Below are positions 1 through 8,903 of a DNA stretch of 64,000 nt, piece by piece; position 1 is the first letter of the stretch, and each line of letters begins with the position of its first letter. This DNA is from Gemmatimonadota bacterium (lineage in GTDB: Bacteria > Gemmatimonadota > Gemmatimonadetes > Gemmatimonadales > GWC2-71-9), in contig JAOTVV010000001.1 of assembly GCA_029863245.1 (NCBI GenBank), positions 310,001 through 374,000 on the forward strand, given 5' to 3'. Under the pieces are notes generated by a model that did no database searches, was not told the DNA's origin, and saw nothing but the letters and a program-made list of their open reading frames with translations. The position numbers were made by a program, and so were the translations under genes.

Positions 1-2
1 GA

Positions 3-230
3 GGCTCCGAGCACCTGCTTCCCGGCATGTGGCTTGCGTTGTACGGCGCGGGGGTGACCGCAGGAGCCGAGTTCTCCATTCGCGCCATCCGCTGGATGGG
101 AGTCTCCTTCCTCTTGTTGGGCGCAGCGGCGCTGCTCGAACCGGGCGCCGGCCTCCTGCTCATGGCGGCAGGCTTTGGCGGACTGCACGTGGTGATCGGG
201 CTGGACATCGTGATGCGCCATGGTGGGTAG
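3..230 (+). CDS. C-terminal end of an integral membrane protein (5' end outside window)
   Basis: The frame is open from the first bases of the window, so this is the last 75 or so residues of a longer protein. The visible part has two hydrophobic stretches separated by short Gly/Ala-rich turns (around WLALYGAGV and FLLLGAAALL) and ends in IVMRHGG, so it is a membrane protein with a short basic tail. I do not recognise the family. It overlaps the next gene, a winged-helix regulator, by 11 bases, which suggests co-transcription and perhaps that the regulator controls this membrane protein (inference). Confidence 0.6.
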   Translation, partial: GSEHLLPGMWLALYGAGVTAGAEFSIRAIRWMGVSFLLLGAAALLEPGAGLLLMAAGFGGLHVVIGLDIVMRHGG

Positions 231-543
231 CCTGGTGTCCGAAACGCTGGATCGTCTGATCCATGAGCGGATCCGTCTGGGCATCGTCTCGGCGTTGGCG
301 GCGGGCGAGGGGATGAGCTTCGCCGACCTCAAGCAGGTGCTGAAAACGAGCGACGGGAATCTCAGCGTGCACGCGCGCAAGCTCGAGGACGCCGGCTATG
401 TCCGGGTGCTCAAGGGGTTCGAGGACCGGAAACCGAAGACCGAGTACCGGCTCACGGCCAAGGGGCGCCGGGCACTGGAGGCCTATTTGGCGCAGATGGA
501 AGCAATCCTCAACGAGGCACGGGACGCGTTGGAGCGAACATGA
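220..543 (+). CDS. Winged-helix transcriptional regulator (PF13601/MarR-like)
   Basis: This 107-residue protein is one winged-helix DNA-binding domain. Residues about 10-35 form the first helices (RLGIVSALAAGEGMSFADL), about 40-60 the recognition helix (TSDGNLSVHARKLEDAGYV) and about 65-80 the wing with its conserved basic turn (DRKPKTEYRLTAKGRRAL). This is the layout of the small stand-alone regulators of PF13601, which usually bind operators as dimers and need no large ligand domain. It overlaps the upstream membrane gene by 11 bases and the downstream uppS by 4 (ATGA), so it sits in an operon. Its target is unknown; autoregulation is the simplest guess. Confidence 0.85.
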   Translation: MVGSLVSETLDRLIHERIRLGIVSALAAGEGMSFADLKQVLKTSDGNLSVHARKLEDAGYVRVLKGFEDRKPKTEYRLTAKGRRALEAYLAQMEAILNEARDALERT

Positions 544-1271
544 GTGGTTTACACGTCGGCATCATCATGGACGGCAACGGCCGGTGGGCACGAGCCCAGG
601 GACGACCCCGGTGGCGCGGCCACCTGGCAGGCGTGGACAGCGTTCGGGACGTCGTGCGAGGCGCGCCCGAAATAGGCATCACGACGCTGACCCTCTACGC
701 GTTCTCCTCGGACAATTGGAAGCGGCCTCCCGGCGAGGTCGGACGCCTGTTTTGGCTGCTTCGCGAATACTGTCAGCGGGAGCGGAACGAACTCGTGGAG
801 AGCGGCGTGCGGGTCACACATGTCGGACGGCGAGACCGGATCCCTCAATCCGCGCTCGCCGAGCTGGATCGCACGCTGAAGGCCACGGCGCGCGGCCACC
901 GGCTCCATCTGCAGTTGGCGATCGACTACGGCTCGCGGTGGGCGCTCACCGAGGCGGCTCGGGCGATCTCTCGCCATGTGGCAAGCGGTGACCTCCGTCC
1001 CGAGGAGATCTCACTGGACTTGCTCGACCGAGCGGTAGCCGGGGAAGTCCCGAACCCCGACCTGATCGTGCGCACGGCGGGCGAGCAGCGCCTCTCGGAC
1101 TTCCTGCTGTGGGAGTCGGCGTATGCGGAGCTTTACTTCACCGACGCCCTCTGGCCCGACTTCCGGCGGGAGGACTTGGCCCTGGCCGTCTCGGAGTTCC
1201 AACGCCGGGAGCGTCGATTCGGCGCGGTGACCGCTCCGGCCGAAGCCCCCCAGCCCACCGTCGTTGGCTAG
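540..1271 (+). CDS. uppS: Isoprenyl transferase (undecaprenyl diphosphate synthase family)
   Basis: This is a cis-prenyltransferase that condenses isopentenyl diphosphate onto farnesyl diphosphate to make the C55 lipid carrier for cell-wall synthesis. The family signatures are intact: MDGNGRWA with catalytic Asp at residue 11, RGHLAG shortly after, TLYAFSSDNWKRP in the middle, and the C-terminal block PDLIVRTAGEQRLSDF followed by LLWESAYAELYF. The length (243 residues) is normal. The ATG overlaps the regulator stop (ATGA), indicating translational coupling. A secreted LytM-type peptidase follows 22 bases later, so the neighbourhood is cell-envelope related. Confidence 0.95.
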   Translation: MSGLHVGIIMDGNGRWARAQGRPRWRGHLAGVDSVRDVVRGAPEIGITTLTLYAFSSDNWKRPPGEVGRLFWLLREYCQRERNELVESGVRVTHVGRRDRIPQSALAELDRTLKATARGHRLHLQLAIDYGSRWALTEAARAISRHVASGDLRPEEISLDLLDRAVAGEVPNPDLIVRTAGEQRLSDFLLWESAYAELYFTDALWPDFRREDLALAVSEFQRRERRFGAVTAPAEAPQPTVVG

Positions 1272-1293
1272 CGGCATTCGGCGGGCCCAACCC

Positions 1294-2220
1294 ATGGAAC
1301 ACCGCGTCTGGTTTCCCACGCTCGTCGTGGCCGGCCTCCTCGTGACGCTGGCCTCGAGTGCCGGCACCCAGGATTCGATCTCGCTGTCCGTAACCTGGTA
1401 CCCCGGACAGCCGGTGCAAGGATCAATCATGCATCTGGTCGTCGACCGCCCAGGGCCGGTGACGGATCGAGACGGAAACACCCTACCGGTCCGGGGAACA
1501 CTCGCCGGCCAGCCGCTTCATTTCGAGTGGGACGGTGTCCGGTCGTATCGGGCACTCGGCGCCGTTCCCGTGAACACTCGCGAGAGCATTCCGTTGCTGC
1601 TCACGGTCGCGGACGGTGCGGGTGGCACAGCAGATCGCACCATCCGCATTCCGGTATCGCCGGGCAACTTCACCGTGGAGAAGCTGCGCGTGGCGCCGCG
1701 ATTCGCGGAGCCGCCCGACTCGGCGCTCGCGGCACGCATCGCGGCGGAGCGGGCTCAGGCCGGTGCGGTGGCGCGCCGGTCACATCGGACGCCGCGACTG
1801 TGGTCCGGCGAGTTCACCCTTCCCGTTGCCGGCCGCGTGACGAGTCGTTTTGGAGAGGGGCGCGAATTCAACGACGTCATCCAGAGTCGCCACATGGGCA
1901 CCGATCTGAACGGAGTGATCGGCACGCCGGTGAAGGCCGCCAACCGCGGGGTGGTGGCGCTCACAGGGGATTTCTACTACGCCGGCAACGTCGTCTATCT
2001 GGACCACGGACGCGGTCTCATGACCGTGTACATGCATCTGAGCCAGATCCACGTCCAACGGGGAGATACCGTGGCGGCTGGCCAAGTGATCGGCGACGTG
2101 GGTGCCACGGGCCGCGTCACGGGCCCCCACCTCCACTGGGTCGCCCGCTACGGACCGATCTCCGTGGATCCGCTCAGCCTCGCCAGGGCGGCGCTCGCCG
2201 CGTTCGGCCCAGCCAACTGA
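1294..2220 (+). CDS. Secreted M23 (LytM-type) metallopeptidase
   Basis: This 308-residue exported protein has a C-terminal LytM/peptidase M23 domain. The zinc motifs are present: H200-x3-D204 in RHMGTDLNG, and H279/H281 in GPHLHW, as expected for a catalytically competent peptidoglycan endopeptidase. The N-terminal 25 residues (MEHRVWFP then a hydrophobic run ending ASSAG) form a signal peptide. I chose ATG 1294 because the in-frame start at 1264 lies inside uppS and adds residues that spoil the signal. The region between residues 30 and 170 looks like a beta-rich domain of unknown role. It is the last gene of the uppS run and probably acts in the periplasm on the cell wall. Confidence 0.88.
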   Translation: MEHRVWFPTLVVAGLLVTLASSAGTQDSISLSVTWYPGQPVQGSIMHLVVDRPGPVTDRDGNTLPVRGTLAGQPLHFEWDGVRSYRALGAVPVNTRESIPLLLTVADGAGGTADRTIRIPVSPGNFTVEKLRVAPRFAEPPDSALAARIAAERAQAGAVARRSHRTPRLWSGEFTLPVAGRVTSRFGEGREFNDVIQSRHMGTDLNGVIGTPVKAANRGVVALTGDFYYAGNVVYLDHGRGLMTVYMHLSQIHVQRGDTVAAGQVIGDVGATGRVTGPHLHWVARYGPISVDPLSLARAALAAFGPAN

Positions 2221-2318
2221 GGGACCGGAACCGCCGCACCGGCGCAAGAATCGGGTTGCCCCTAGCCAACGAGTCTCCCAGCTTCCGCCCAGTCACACAC
2301 ACGCGGGAGCGGTGAGCG

Positions 2319-3167
2319 ATGTCGGCAGCAGACGCACAGCGGATCGAGCGTGCCATTCTGTTCCTAGAGGAGCACTGGCGCCGTCAGCCTTCCCTCGATG
2401 AAGCCGCTCGGGCGATCGGCCTGAGTTCCTATCACTTCCAGCGATTGTTTCGCCGCTGGGCCGGTGTCTCGCCCAAGCGGTTCGTGCAGTACCTGACCCT
2501 CGACCATGCCCGCACGGCCCTGGCGGAGGGACGGAGCGTGCTCGAGACGGCGTATGACTCCGGTCTCTCAAGTGCGAGCCGACTGCACGACTTGTTCGTC
2601 ACGTTCGAGGCGGTCACACCGGGCCAGTTCAAGGAGCGCGGAGGACACGTTGCGATCGAATACGGCTACGCTGCGACCCCGTTCGGAGAGGGGTTCTTCG
2701 CCCTGACGACCCGTGGACTCTGCGGGCTGATGTTTGTCGCTCACGGAACACGGGGTGCGGTGACCGAGGACTTCAGGCGGCGCTGGCCCCGAGCGTCGAT
2801 GCGGCGGAACGACGAGGCAGCTCGGGCGGTGGCCCGACGCGTATTCGCCACTCGGGAGGCCGACACCCCACTCTCGCTCGATCTTCGAGGCACCAACTTC
2901 CAAATCAAGGTCTGGGAGGCACTGCTCAGGATCCCCCCCGCGGCGCTGGCATCTTACGCCGATATCGCCTCGGCCATCGGGCAGCCAACCGCACAGCGGG
3001 CGGTGGCCTCGGCGGTGGCGCGGAACCCTGTCGCGTACCTCATTCCGTGCCATCGGGTCATCCGGAGTTCCGGCGCCTTTGGTGCGTACCGATGGGGAGC
3101 GGCCAAGAAGAAAGCCCTTGTCGGATGGGAGGCCGCCCAGCGCGATGCGGTGTCCGTGGTCGGCTAG
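2319..3167 (+). CDS. AraC-type HTH fused to methylated-DNA-cysteine methyltransferase (Ada-like)
   Basis: Residues about 8-105 are an AraC-type double helix-turn-helix ([20 protein letters not shown], then [17 protein letters not shown]). Residues about 115-275 are an O6-alkylguanine-DNA alkyltransferase with the acceptor motif PCHRV (Cys244) and the domain end GAYRWG. The protein resembles E. coli Ada without its N-terminal zinc/phosphotriester domain. It should therefore repair O6-alkylguanine by suicidal alkyl transfer and may act as a regulator, but not through the Cys38 switch of Ada. A GGGAG/GGTGAG ribosome site precedes the ATG. It converges on the FAH-family gene with a 4-base overlap of the stop ends. 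Confidence 0.93.
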   Translation: MSAADAQRIERAILFLEEHWRRQPSLDEAARAIGLSSYHFQRLFRRWAGVSPKRFVQYLTLDHARTALAEGRSVLETAYDSGLSSASRLHDLFVTFEAVTPGQFKERGGHVAIEYGYAATPFGEGFFALTTRGLCGLMFVAHGTRGAVTEDFRRRWPRASMRRNDEAARAVARRVFATREADTPLSLDLRGTNFQIKVWEALLRIPPAALASYADIASAIGQPTAQRAVASAVARNPVAYLIPCHRVIRSSGAFGAYRWGAAKKKALVGWEAAQRDAVSVVG

Positions 3168-3802
3168 GACCCCCGCTCCACCGGATTGCGCAGTACCCCG
3201 ACCCCCGGAATCTCCACCTCCACGACGTCACCCGGCTCGAGCGGCCCCACCCCGGCCGGGGAACCCGTCGCCACAAGATCACCGGGCTCCAGCGTCATGA
3301 TGTGGGAGATGTACGAGAGGATGTGCGGGATAGGAAACACCATGTCGCTCGCACGACCCTGCTGACGCACGGTGCCGTTGACCCGGCAGACGACCTCCAA
3401 CTCGGCTAGCGGCGGCAGCGCATCCAGTGGCACGATCCGTGGACCCACCGGACAGAACGTGTCGAACCCCTTGGCACGCGTCCACTGGGAGTCGGACCTC
3501 TGGAGATCCCGCGCCGTGACATCGTTGAGGCAGACGATACCGCGCACCGCGCTCAGCGTGGCATCGGCGTCGACACGACGGAGCCGCCGGCCAATGACGA
3601 CCCCGATCTCTCCCTCGTGCTCCACCCGCTGGGACATCGAGGGAAGCACGATCGGGTCACCGTCGGCGATCACCGAGGACGGCGGCTTGAGAAACAGGAG
3701 TGGGTGTTCGGGGACGACGTTGCCCAGCTCCTTGGCATGCTCGGCATAGTTTCGGCCCACACAGACGATCTTGGTCGGGGTGACGGTGGTTCCGGTGGAC
3801 AC
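3164..3802 (-). CDS. Fumarylacetoacetate hydrolase (FAH) family protein, acylpyruvase-like
   Basis: This 212-residue single-domain FAH fold protein begins with the typical [14 protein letters not shown] block. It keeps the metal ligands: the E-x-E of [12 protein letters not shown] and the Asp of [23 protein letters not shown] and [14 protein letters not shown] complete the family pattern. Members of this length cleave C-C bonds of acylpyruvates or fumarylpyruvate, or decarboxylate oxaloacetate, using Mg2+ or Mn2+. The exact substrate cannot be read from the sequence. It is transcribed alone on the minus strand, ending against the Ada-like gene. Confidence 0.9.
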   Translation of the reverse strand: MSTGTTVTPTKIVCVGRNYAEHAKELGNVVPEHPLLFLKPPSSVIADGDPIVLPSMSQRVEHEGEIGVVIGRRLRRVDADATLSAVRGIVCLNDVTARDLQRSDSQWTRAKGFDTFCPVGPRIVPLDALPPLAELEVVCRVNGTVRQQGRASDMVFPIPHILSYISHIMTLEPGDLVATGSPAGVGPLEPGDVVEVEIPGVGVLRNPVERGS

Positions 3803-3941
3803 GCATGCATCCTCGGTTCGGGACGATCCACTCCTGCGCGCCGGACCGTCCGCCCGGCGGCCGATGCAAACCTATCACCGGACACTACCGTCGGCGACGC
3901 AGACCGGTCATCTTCGCCGGCACGATGACAGCGACCTGTAG

Positions 3942-4907
3942 ATGAGCGCTCTCACCGCGGGGCTGGTGACGGCCGGCGGCATTGCCCTACTGGTGGTCGG
4001 AGGTGAGCTGCTGGTCCGCGGTGCGGTTTCCATCGCACGGCTCGCCCGAGTCAGTACGGCCGTCATTGGGCTGACAATCGTCGCCATCGGGACGTCGGCC
4101 CCCGAGTTGGCGGTCAGCCTCACGGCGGCGGTGTCCGGACAGCCTGACATTGCCGTCGGAAACGTCGTCGGCTCGAACATCTTCAACGTCACGGTGATTC
4201 TGGGTGTGGCGTCGCTCCTCCTGCCACTCACCGTTCACATGACAGCGGTGAGGCTCGAATGGCCATTCATGGTGGCCGCGGCGGGCCTTTTCCTGATACT
4301 CGCACGCGACGGTCGCATCGATCGTCTCGAGGGAGGATTTTTCCTCTTTTCGCTCGTGGCGTTCCTGGCGTACGTGGTCCGGGCATCGCGCCTCGAGATC
4401 AATGCCACCGCGCAGCGGGAGTTCGCGGACTCGGTCGACGCGCTCACCCTTCGGACCACCGGGCGACGGGCCATTATCGACTTCGTCTCGGTGCTCGCGG
4501 GCCTCGGGATCCTCGTCCTTGGTGCGAAGATGCTGGTAGGTGGTGGCACCGGACTGGCCCGTCTTGCTGGAATCTCCGACCGGGTGATCGGCCTGACCAT
4601 CGCGGCTGCGGGAACGAGCCTTCCCGAGTTGGCCACGTCGATCGTCGCGGCCCGACGCGGCCAGCCCGATATCGCTCTCGCCAACGTGCTCGGGTCGAAC
4701 ATCTTCAACGTGCTCGGCATTCTCGGGATCGTGGCCCTCGTGACGCCGCAGACGGTTCACCCGGCCATCGTGAGCAGCGACAACTGGTGGATGGTCGGAA
4801 CCGCGCTCCTTCTCTTTCCACTGATGCTGTCAGGGCGCCGGATCGCGAGATGGGAGGGTGCGGTCCTGCTCGTGGCGTACGCCGTCTACTTACGCACGCT
4901 CTGGTGA
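3942..4907 (+). CDS. Calcium/sodium antiporter (CaCA family, YrbG-like)
   Basis: This 321-residue inner-membrane exchanger has about ten hydrophobic segments arranged as two inverted repeats. Each repeat carries the alpha motif: GTSAPELAVS with GNVVGSNIFN in the first, and GTSLPELATS with ANVLGSNIFN in the second. The acidic residues of the PEL motifs are the cation ligands in this family. The protein exchanges Na+ or H+ for Ca2+ across the membrane. No good Shine-Dalgarno precedes the ATG. The 3' end overlaps the convergent esterase gene by 18 bases. Confidence 0.94.
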   Translation: MSALTAGLVTAGGIALLVVGGELLVRGAVSIARLARVSTAVIGLTIVAIGTSAPELAVSLTAAVSGQPDIAVGNVVGSNIFNVTVILGVASLLLPLTVHMTAVRLEWPFMVAAAGLFLILARDGRIDRLEGGFFLFSLVAFLAYVVRASRLEINATAQREFADSVDALTLRTTGRRAIIDFVSVLAGLGILVLGAKMLVGGGTGLARLAGISDRVIGLTIAAAGTSLPELATSIVAARRGQPDIALANVLGSNIFNVLGILGIVALVTPQTVHPAIVSSDNWWMVGTALLLFPLMLSGRRIARWEGAVLLVAYAVYLRTLW

Positions 4908-5612
4908 TGGGGGGAAGAGCGCCCCGATCAAGACCGGATCTCGCAGGAGCGGCTCCAGCACCTGCCACACGGTGGCGGCGATCCGGCGATGCCCTTCTGC
5001 CGTGGGATGGATCCCGTCCAGCTGATTCAACTCCGGCCGGCCTGCCACGCCATCCAGAAGAAACGGGATGAGCGCGGCGTCATTGGCCGCAGCCAGATCG
5101 GGAAACACCCGCCGGAATGCCGAGGTGTACCGGCTGCCCATGTTGGGCGGCGATTCCATGCCGGCGATCACGATTCGGGCGTGCGGATACCGCGCTCGGG
5201 TCCGATCGACGATTTCCTGGAGGTTTCTCCGCATTTCGTCCACGTCGAGGCCACGGAGACCGTCGTTCGCGCCGAGCTCGAGGACCAGAACGTCCACGGG
5301 CTCGCTGAGCAGCCAATCGATCCGCCGAAGCCCACCCGCGGAGGTCTCTCCGCTCACGCCGGCATTCACGACGCGATATGGGAGACCCGCACTATCGATC
5401 ACCTCGGCCACGACGCTCGGGAACGCCTGCTCGATCGCCAGTCCGTAACCTGCCGTGAGGCTCGTGCCGAGGAACAGCACAACTCGCCGCGCGTCGGGAG
5501 TCTGGCGCGCCACCGGATCCGGGCGGTCGGCGGCATCGGCCGGTGGGCGCTGGTCCCCCGCGCACGCCCCGCTCAGCGCGAGCGCAGCGATCACGACTAT
5601 TTTCCGAACCAT
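4890..5612 (-). CDS. TesA-like GDSL/SGNH esterase lipoprotein
   Basis: This SGNH-hydrolase is of the arylesterase/thioesterase I type. Block I is LFLGTSLTAGYG with nucleophile Ser51, block III is LGANDGLRG, and the Asp-His pair lies in LDGIHPTAEGH. It begins with RKIVVIAALALSGAC, a lipoprotein signal with Cys17 as the lipid anchor, so it should sit in a membrane facing the periplasm. Two in-frame starts exist, at 5621 and 5612; I took 5612 because GAG lies eight bases upstream. It is divergent from a YbbA/YbbP-like ABC transporter, the same arrangement as tesA-ybbAP in E. coli. The start codons of the two genes overlap. Confidence 0.9.
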   Translation of the reverse strand: MVRKIVVIAALALSGACAGDQRPPADAADRPDPVARQTPDARRVVLFLGTSLTAGYGLAIEQAFPSVVAEVIDSAGLPYRVVNAGVSGETSAGGLRRIDWLLSEPVDVLVLELGANDGLRGLDVDEMRRNLQEIVDRTRARYPHARIVIAGMESPPNMGSRYTSAFRRVFPDLAAANDAALIPFLLDGVAGRPELNQLDGIHPTAEGHRRIAATVWQVLEPLLRDPVLIGALFPPSPERA

Positions 5613-6306
5613 GATGATCATCGCTCAGGATCTCGAACAAACATACATCAGCGGCGGACGTCGGCTCACCGTCCTCCGCGATGTGAACTTCACCGTCGAG
5701 GAGCGCGGGCTCGTCGCGGTGGTCGGACCGTCGGGGAGCGGCAAGACCACGCTGCTCGGCCTGTTGGCTGGGCTCGATCGACCTTCGCAGGGAACCGTCA
5801 TCCTCGATGGCCAGAACCTCGGCCCGATGTCGGAAGACGACCGGGCCCGGCTCCGGGCCGAGAAGATCGGGTTCGTGTTTCAGACCTTCCAGCTCATCCC
5901 GACGCTCACGGCGCTCGAGAATGTGTTGGTGCCGGTTGAATTGCAGCCGTCACGAAGGTGGCCGGCCGCAGAGGCCGCTGCGCACGCGCGAGACCTGCTC
6001 GCCCGCGTCGGCCTGGTCGATCGATGGCACCACTACCCAGCCCAGCTCTCGGGCGGCGAACAGCAACGCGTCGCCCTGGCACGAGCGTTCGCGAACCGTC
6101 CAAAGATCCTGTTTGCCGACGAGCCGACGGGGAACCTCGACGCCGAAACCGGCCACGCGGTCATCGACCTGCTGGTGGCGCTCAACCGGGAGGCCGAGAC
6201 GACGCTGGTGCTGGTCACCCACGATCCAGAACTGGCCGGGCGTGCGCATCGCGTGATCGGGCTCGCCGGTGGCCGCATCGTGTCCGATTCGGCCGGCACT
6301 GCATGA
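5611..6306 (+). CDS. ABC transporter ATP-binding protein (YbbA/LolD-like)
   Basis: This 231-residue ATPase has Walker A GPSGSGKTT, Q-loop FVFQTFQLIPTLTALEN, signature LSGGEQQRVALARAF, Walker B ILFADEPTGNLD and a switch His in LVLVTHDPELA. The LIPTLTALEN and TGNLD forms are typical of the MacB/LolD/YbbA group, which drives FtsX-type permeases. The ATG at 5611 is preferred: an earlier in-frame start lies inside the divergent esterase. No Shine-Dalgarno is present, but TATTTT lies 7 bases upstream, so the message may be leaderless. It overlaps the permease by 4 bases (ATGA). The partner esterase suggests a role in lipid or lipophile handling at the envelope. Confidence 0.93.
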   Translation: MMIIAQDLEQTYISGGRRLTVLRDVNFTVEERGLVAVVGPSGSGKTTLLGLLAGLDRPSQGTVILDGQNLGPMSEDDRARLRAEKIGFVFQTFQLIPTLTALENVLVPVELQPSRRWPAAEAAAHARDLLARVGLVDRWHHYPAQLSGGEQQRVALARAFANRPKILFADEPTGNLDAETGHAVIDLLVALNREAETTLVLVTHDPELAGRAHRVIGLAGGRIVSDSAGTA

Positions 6307-8849
6307 CCGGTGCCCTGTTTGTCCTCCGGCTCGCGCTGCGGGAAGGCCGAGCCGCGCGACGCCAAATCGGGCTTTATGCCGGGGCGATCTCCCTCGGGGT
6401 GGCGGCGTTGGTGGCGATCGGCTCCTTTCGGGCCGACGTAACGGAGGCGATCCACGCCGAGTCGCGGAGTCTAATGGGCGCCGACGTGGAACTCCGCAGC
6501 ACCAGTGAGTTCTCCGGTGGGGCCCGCGGGCTGCTCGACTCCTTGCGACAGGACGGGGTTCCGGTCTCGCGGGTGACCAGTTTCACGTCCATGGCATTGG
6601 CCACCGCAACCGGCAAGACCCGGCTGGTGGACGTGCGGGCCGTGGAGGGCGATTTCCCCTACTACGGTCGTATCGAGACGGCGCCGGCGAACCGGTGGTC
6701 GCGGTTGCGGGACGGGCACCACGCCTTGGTCGACCCCGCGCTCCTCGTCTACCTCGGGGCGGAGGTCGGCGACACGCTTCGCCTTGGGGATGCGGCCTTC
6801 GTCGTCGATGCGGAGCTGAGACGCATCCCCGGTGAGATCGGCATTCAGACGGCAATCGGCCCGCGGGTCTATATCGCGGCCGACTACGTAGAGGAGACGA
6901 ACCTCCTGCAGTTCGGCAGCCGTGCTCGCTACCACGCTCTGCTGAAACTGCCCGGCGCGGCGGCCGCGACGGAATTCGTGGCGACACACAGGCCCATGCT
7001 CGACCGAGAACGCGTACGGGCCGCGACGGCTGCCAGCCGCGAGGAGGATTTCCGCGAGTGGTTCGCCGCTTTCACTCGGTTCTTGGCACTGCTCGGACTC
7101 ACGGCCCTGCTGCTCGGAGGGATCGCGACCGGGAGTGCCGTGCACGTGTTTGTGCGTCGGAAGCTCGACACGGTGGCGGTACTCCGGTGCTTGGGTGGAA
7201 CCCAGCGAACGGTGTTCGCGGCCTATCTCCTCCAGGCAGCACTCATGGGGTTGGTGGGCGCCATGGTCGGCGTGGTACTCGGGCTCGTCGTCCAGCGCAG
7301 CCTTCCCTCGCTGCTGGCGGATTTCCTCCCGCTGGCAGTGCACCCGAGCATCCGTGTCGGACCGGTCGCCGCAGGTCTGGGGATCGGACTCTGGGTCGCG
7401 CTCGCCTTCGGTCTGCTCCCGTTGCTCACCGTGCGCAACATCGCACCGCTCCGCGCCCTGCGTCGCTCCGTCGAAGAGCCCGCTCGGCGATGGGACCTCG
7501 CTCGCGTCGCAGCCTACGCCGCTGTGCTCGGGACCATACTGGTGCTCAGCGTGACGCAGGCGCCGCTGCCGGCGGTCGGACTTGCCTTCGCCCTCGGTAT
7601 CACGCTGACCACGGCCGTGCTCTGGGCGACCGCGCGGGCCCTCGTTGCCGCAACGCGGAAGCTCTTTCCGGCCAATGCCCCGTATGTCGTGCGCCAAGGC
7701 ATCGCCAATTTGTTTCGGCCGCACAATCAGACCGTGTCCGTCGTGTTGACCGTCGGATTCGGCGTGTTCTTGCTCGGTACGCTCCACGTGGTCCAGCGCA
7801 ACCTCCTCGACCAATTCGCTTTCGAGACGTCGGGATCGCGTCCGAACCTCGTGGTCTTCGATATCCAGCCGGATCAAGTAGATGACGTACGGGCCCGACT
7901 GGCGGCAGCGGGGGCGGGGGAGACCGCGGCGGTACCGATCGTCCCGGCACGCATTGCCGCGATCGGCGGCGTGTCGATCGACGAGTTGCTGACCGACACG
8001 AGCAGCCTTCGCCGCAGCCGCTGGGCGCTCCGGCGCGAGTACCGCAATACCTACCGCGATACGCTCGTCGCATCCGAGCGGCTCATCCAAGGCAGTTGGT
8101 GGACGGGCGCACGCCCCGACACGCTCCCGGCCCGGATCTCCGTCGAGGAGGATCTGGCCGACGAACTCCACGTGCGACTCGGTGACCGCCTCACGTGGGA
8201 CTTCCAAGGCGTGACTGTCGAAACCGTGATCGCGAGCGTGCGTCAGGTGGACTGGGCACGATTCGAAACGAATTTCTTCGTCGTCTTCGAGCCGGACGTA
8301 CTGGAGAGCGCGCCGCAAACGCTGGTCACCCTGGCGCACATCGACGACGCTCGGCGGCGCGCCGAAGTCCAGCGGGACCTGGTCCTTCAGCATTCCAACC
8401 TCTCGCTCCTCGACATTTCCGTCGTGCAAGAGGTGCTCGAGCGCCTCCTTGGGAGCGTGGCGTTGGCCATCCGCATCATGGCCGCCTTCTCCATCGCCTG
8501 CGGGGCAGTGGTTGTGGTGGGTGCGGCGGCCACATCGCGGTTCCAACGGCTCCGGGAGAGCGTGCTACTCCGCACGCTCGGCGCGCGAACGTCGCAAGTC
8601 GTGCGGGTGCTCGCGGTCGAATACGCCGTGCTCGGGAGTCTCGCCTCAGTGCTGGGTGTAGTGCTCGCGGCCCTCGCCGGCTGGGTGTTGGTGAAATTCT
8701 TCTTCGAGCTCCGGTTCACCCTCCCGTCGATCCCCCTCCTTGCGCTCGCCTTGGGCACCACGGTCGTCACCACCGCGATCGGGATCTTTGCCAGTTGGGA
8801 CCTCGTCCGTCGTTCGCCGCTTGCTGTGTTGCGTGACCTCGCGGACTGA
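6303..8849 (+). CDS. FtsX-family ABC transporter permease (YbbP-like)
   Basis: This 848-residue permease has an N-terminal membrane segment (IGLYAGAISLGVAALVAIGSF), a large extracytoplasmic domain, a first FtsX core near residues 260-400 (FTRFLALLGLTALLLGG and on), a middle part, and a second FtsX core at the C-terminus (LAIRIMAAFSIACGAVVVVG to the end). Two FtsX repeats and this length are characteristic of YbbP. ATG 6303 is chosen because it overlaps the ATPase stop and begins at the cytoplasmic tail of the first helix. Such permeases act mechanically on lipids, lipoproteins or toxic lipophiles rather than moving small solutes. The exact substrate is unknown. Confidence 0.92.
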   Translation: MTGALFVLRLALREGRAARRQIGLYAGAISLGVAALVAIGSFRADVTEAIHAESRSLMGADVELRSTSEFSGGARGLLDSLRQDGVPVSRVTSFTSMALATATGKTRLVDVRAVEGDFPYYGRIETAPANRWSRLRDGHHALVDPALLVYLGAEVGDTLRLGDAAFVVDAELRRIPGEIGIQTAIGPRVYIAADYVEETNLLQFGSRARYHALLKLPGAAAATEFVATHRPMLDRERVRAATAASREEDFREWFAAFTRFLALLGLTALLLGGIATGSAVHVFVRRKLDTVAVLRCLGGTQRTVFAAYLLQAALMGLVGAMVGVVLGLVVQRSLPSLLADFLPLAVHPSIRVGPVAAGLGIGLWVALAFGLLPLLTVRNIAPLRALRRSVEEPARRWDLARVAAYAAVLGTILVLSVTQAPLPAVGLAFALGITLTTAVLWATARALVAATRKLFPANAPYVVRQGIANLFRPHNQTVSVVLTVGFGVFLLGTLHVVQRNLLDQFAFETSGSRPNLVVFDIQPDQVDDVRARLAAAGAGETAAVPIVPARIAAIGGVSIDELLTDTSSLRRSRWALRREYRNTYRDTLVASERLIQGSWWTGARPDTLPARISVEEDLADELHVRLGDRLTWDFQGVTVETVIASVRQVDWARFETNFFVVFEPDVLESAPQTLVTLAHIDDARRRAEVQRDLVLQHSNLSLLDISVVQEVLERLLGSVALAIRIMAAFSIACGAVVVVGAAATSRFQRLRESVLLRTLGARTSQVVRVLAVEYAVLGSLASVLGVVLAALAGWVLVKFFFELRFTLPSIPLLALALGTTVVTTAIGIFASWDLVRRSPLAVLRDLAD

Positions 8850-8903
8850 TCCACCTCCGCGCGACCCTGGCGGGCATTCCGAAGGCCGGTTTGATTTCAG
8901 GGC

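Noticed and set aside
6471-8546. A 691-codon open frame on the minus strand, antisense to the permease gene
   Set aside because: It lies wholly opposite a clear FtsX permease gene. Its composition is the usual GC-rich shadow (many Arg, Gly, His and Glu) and no motif can be seen.
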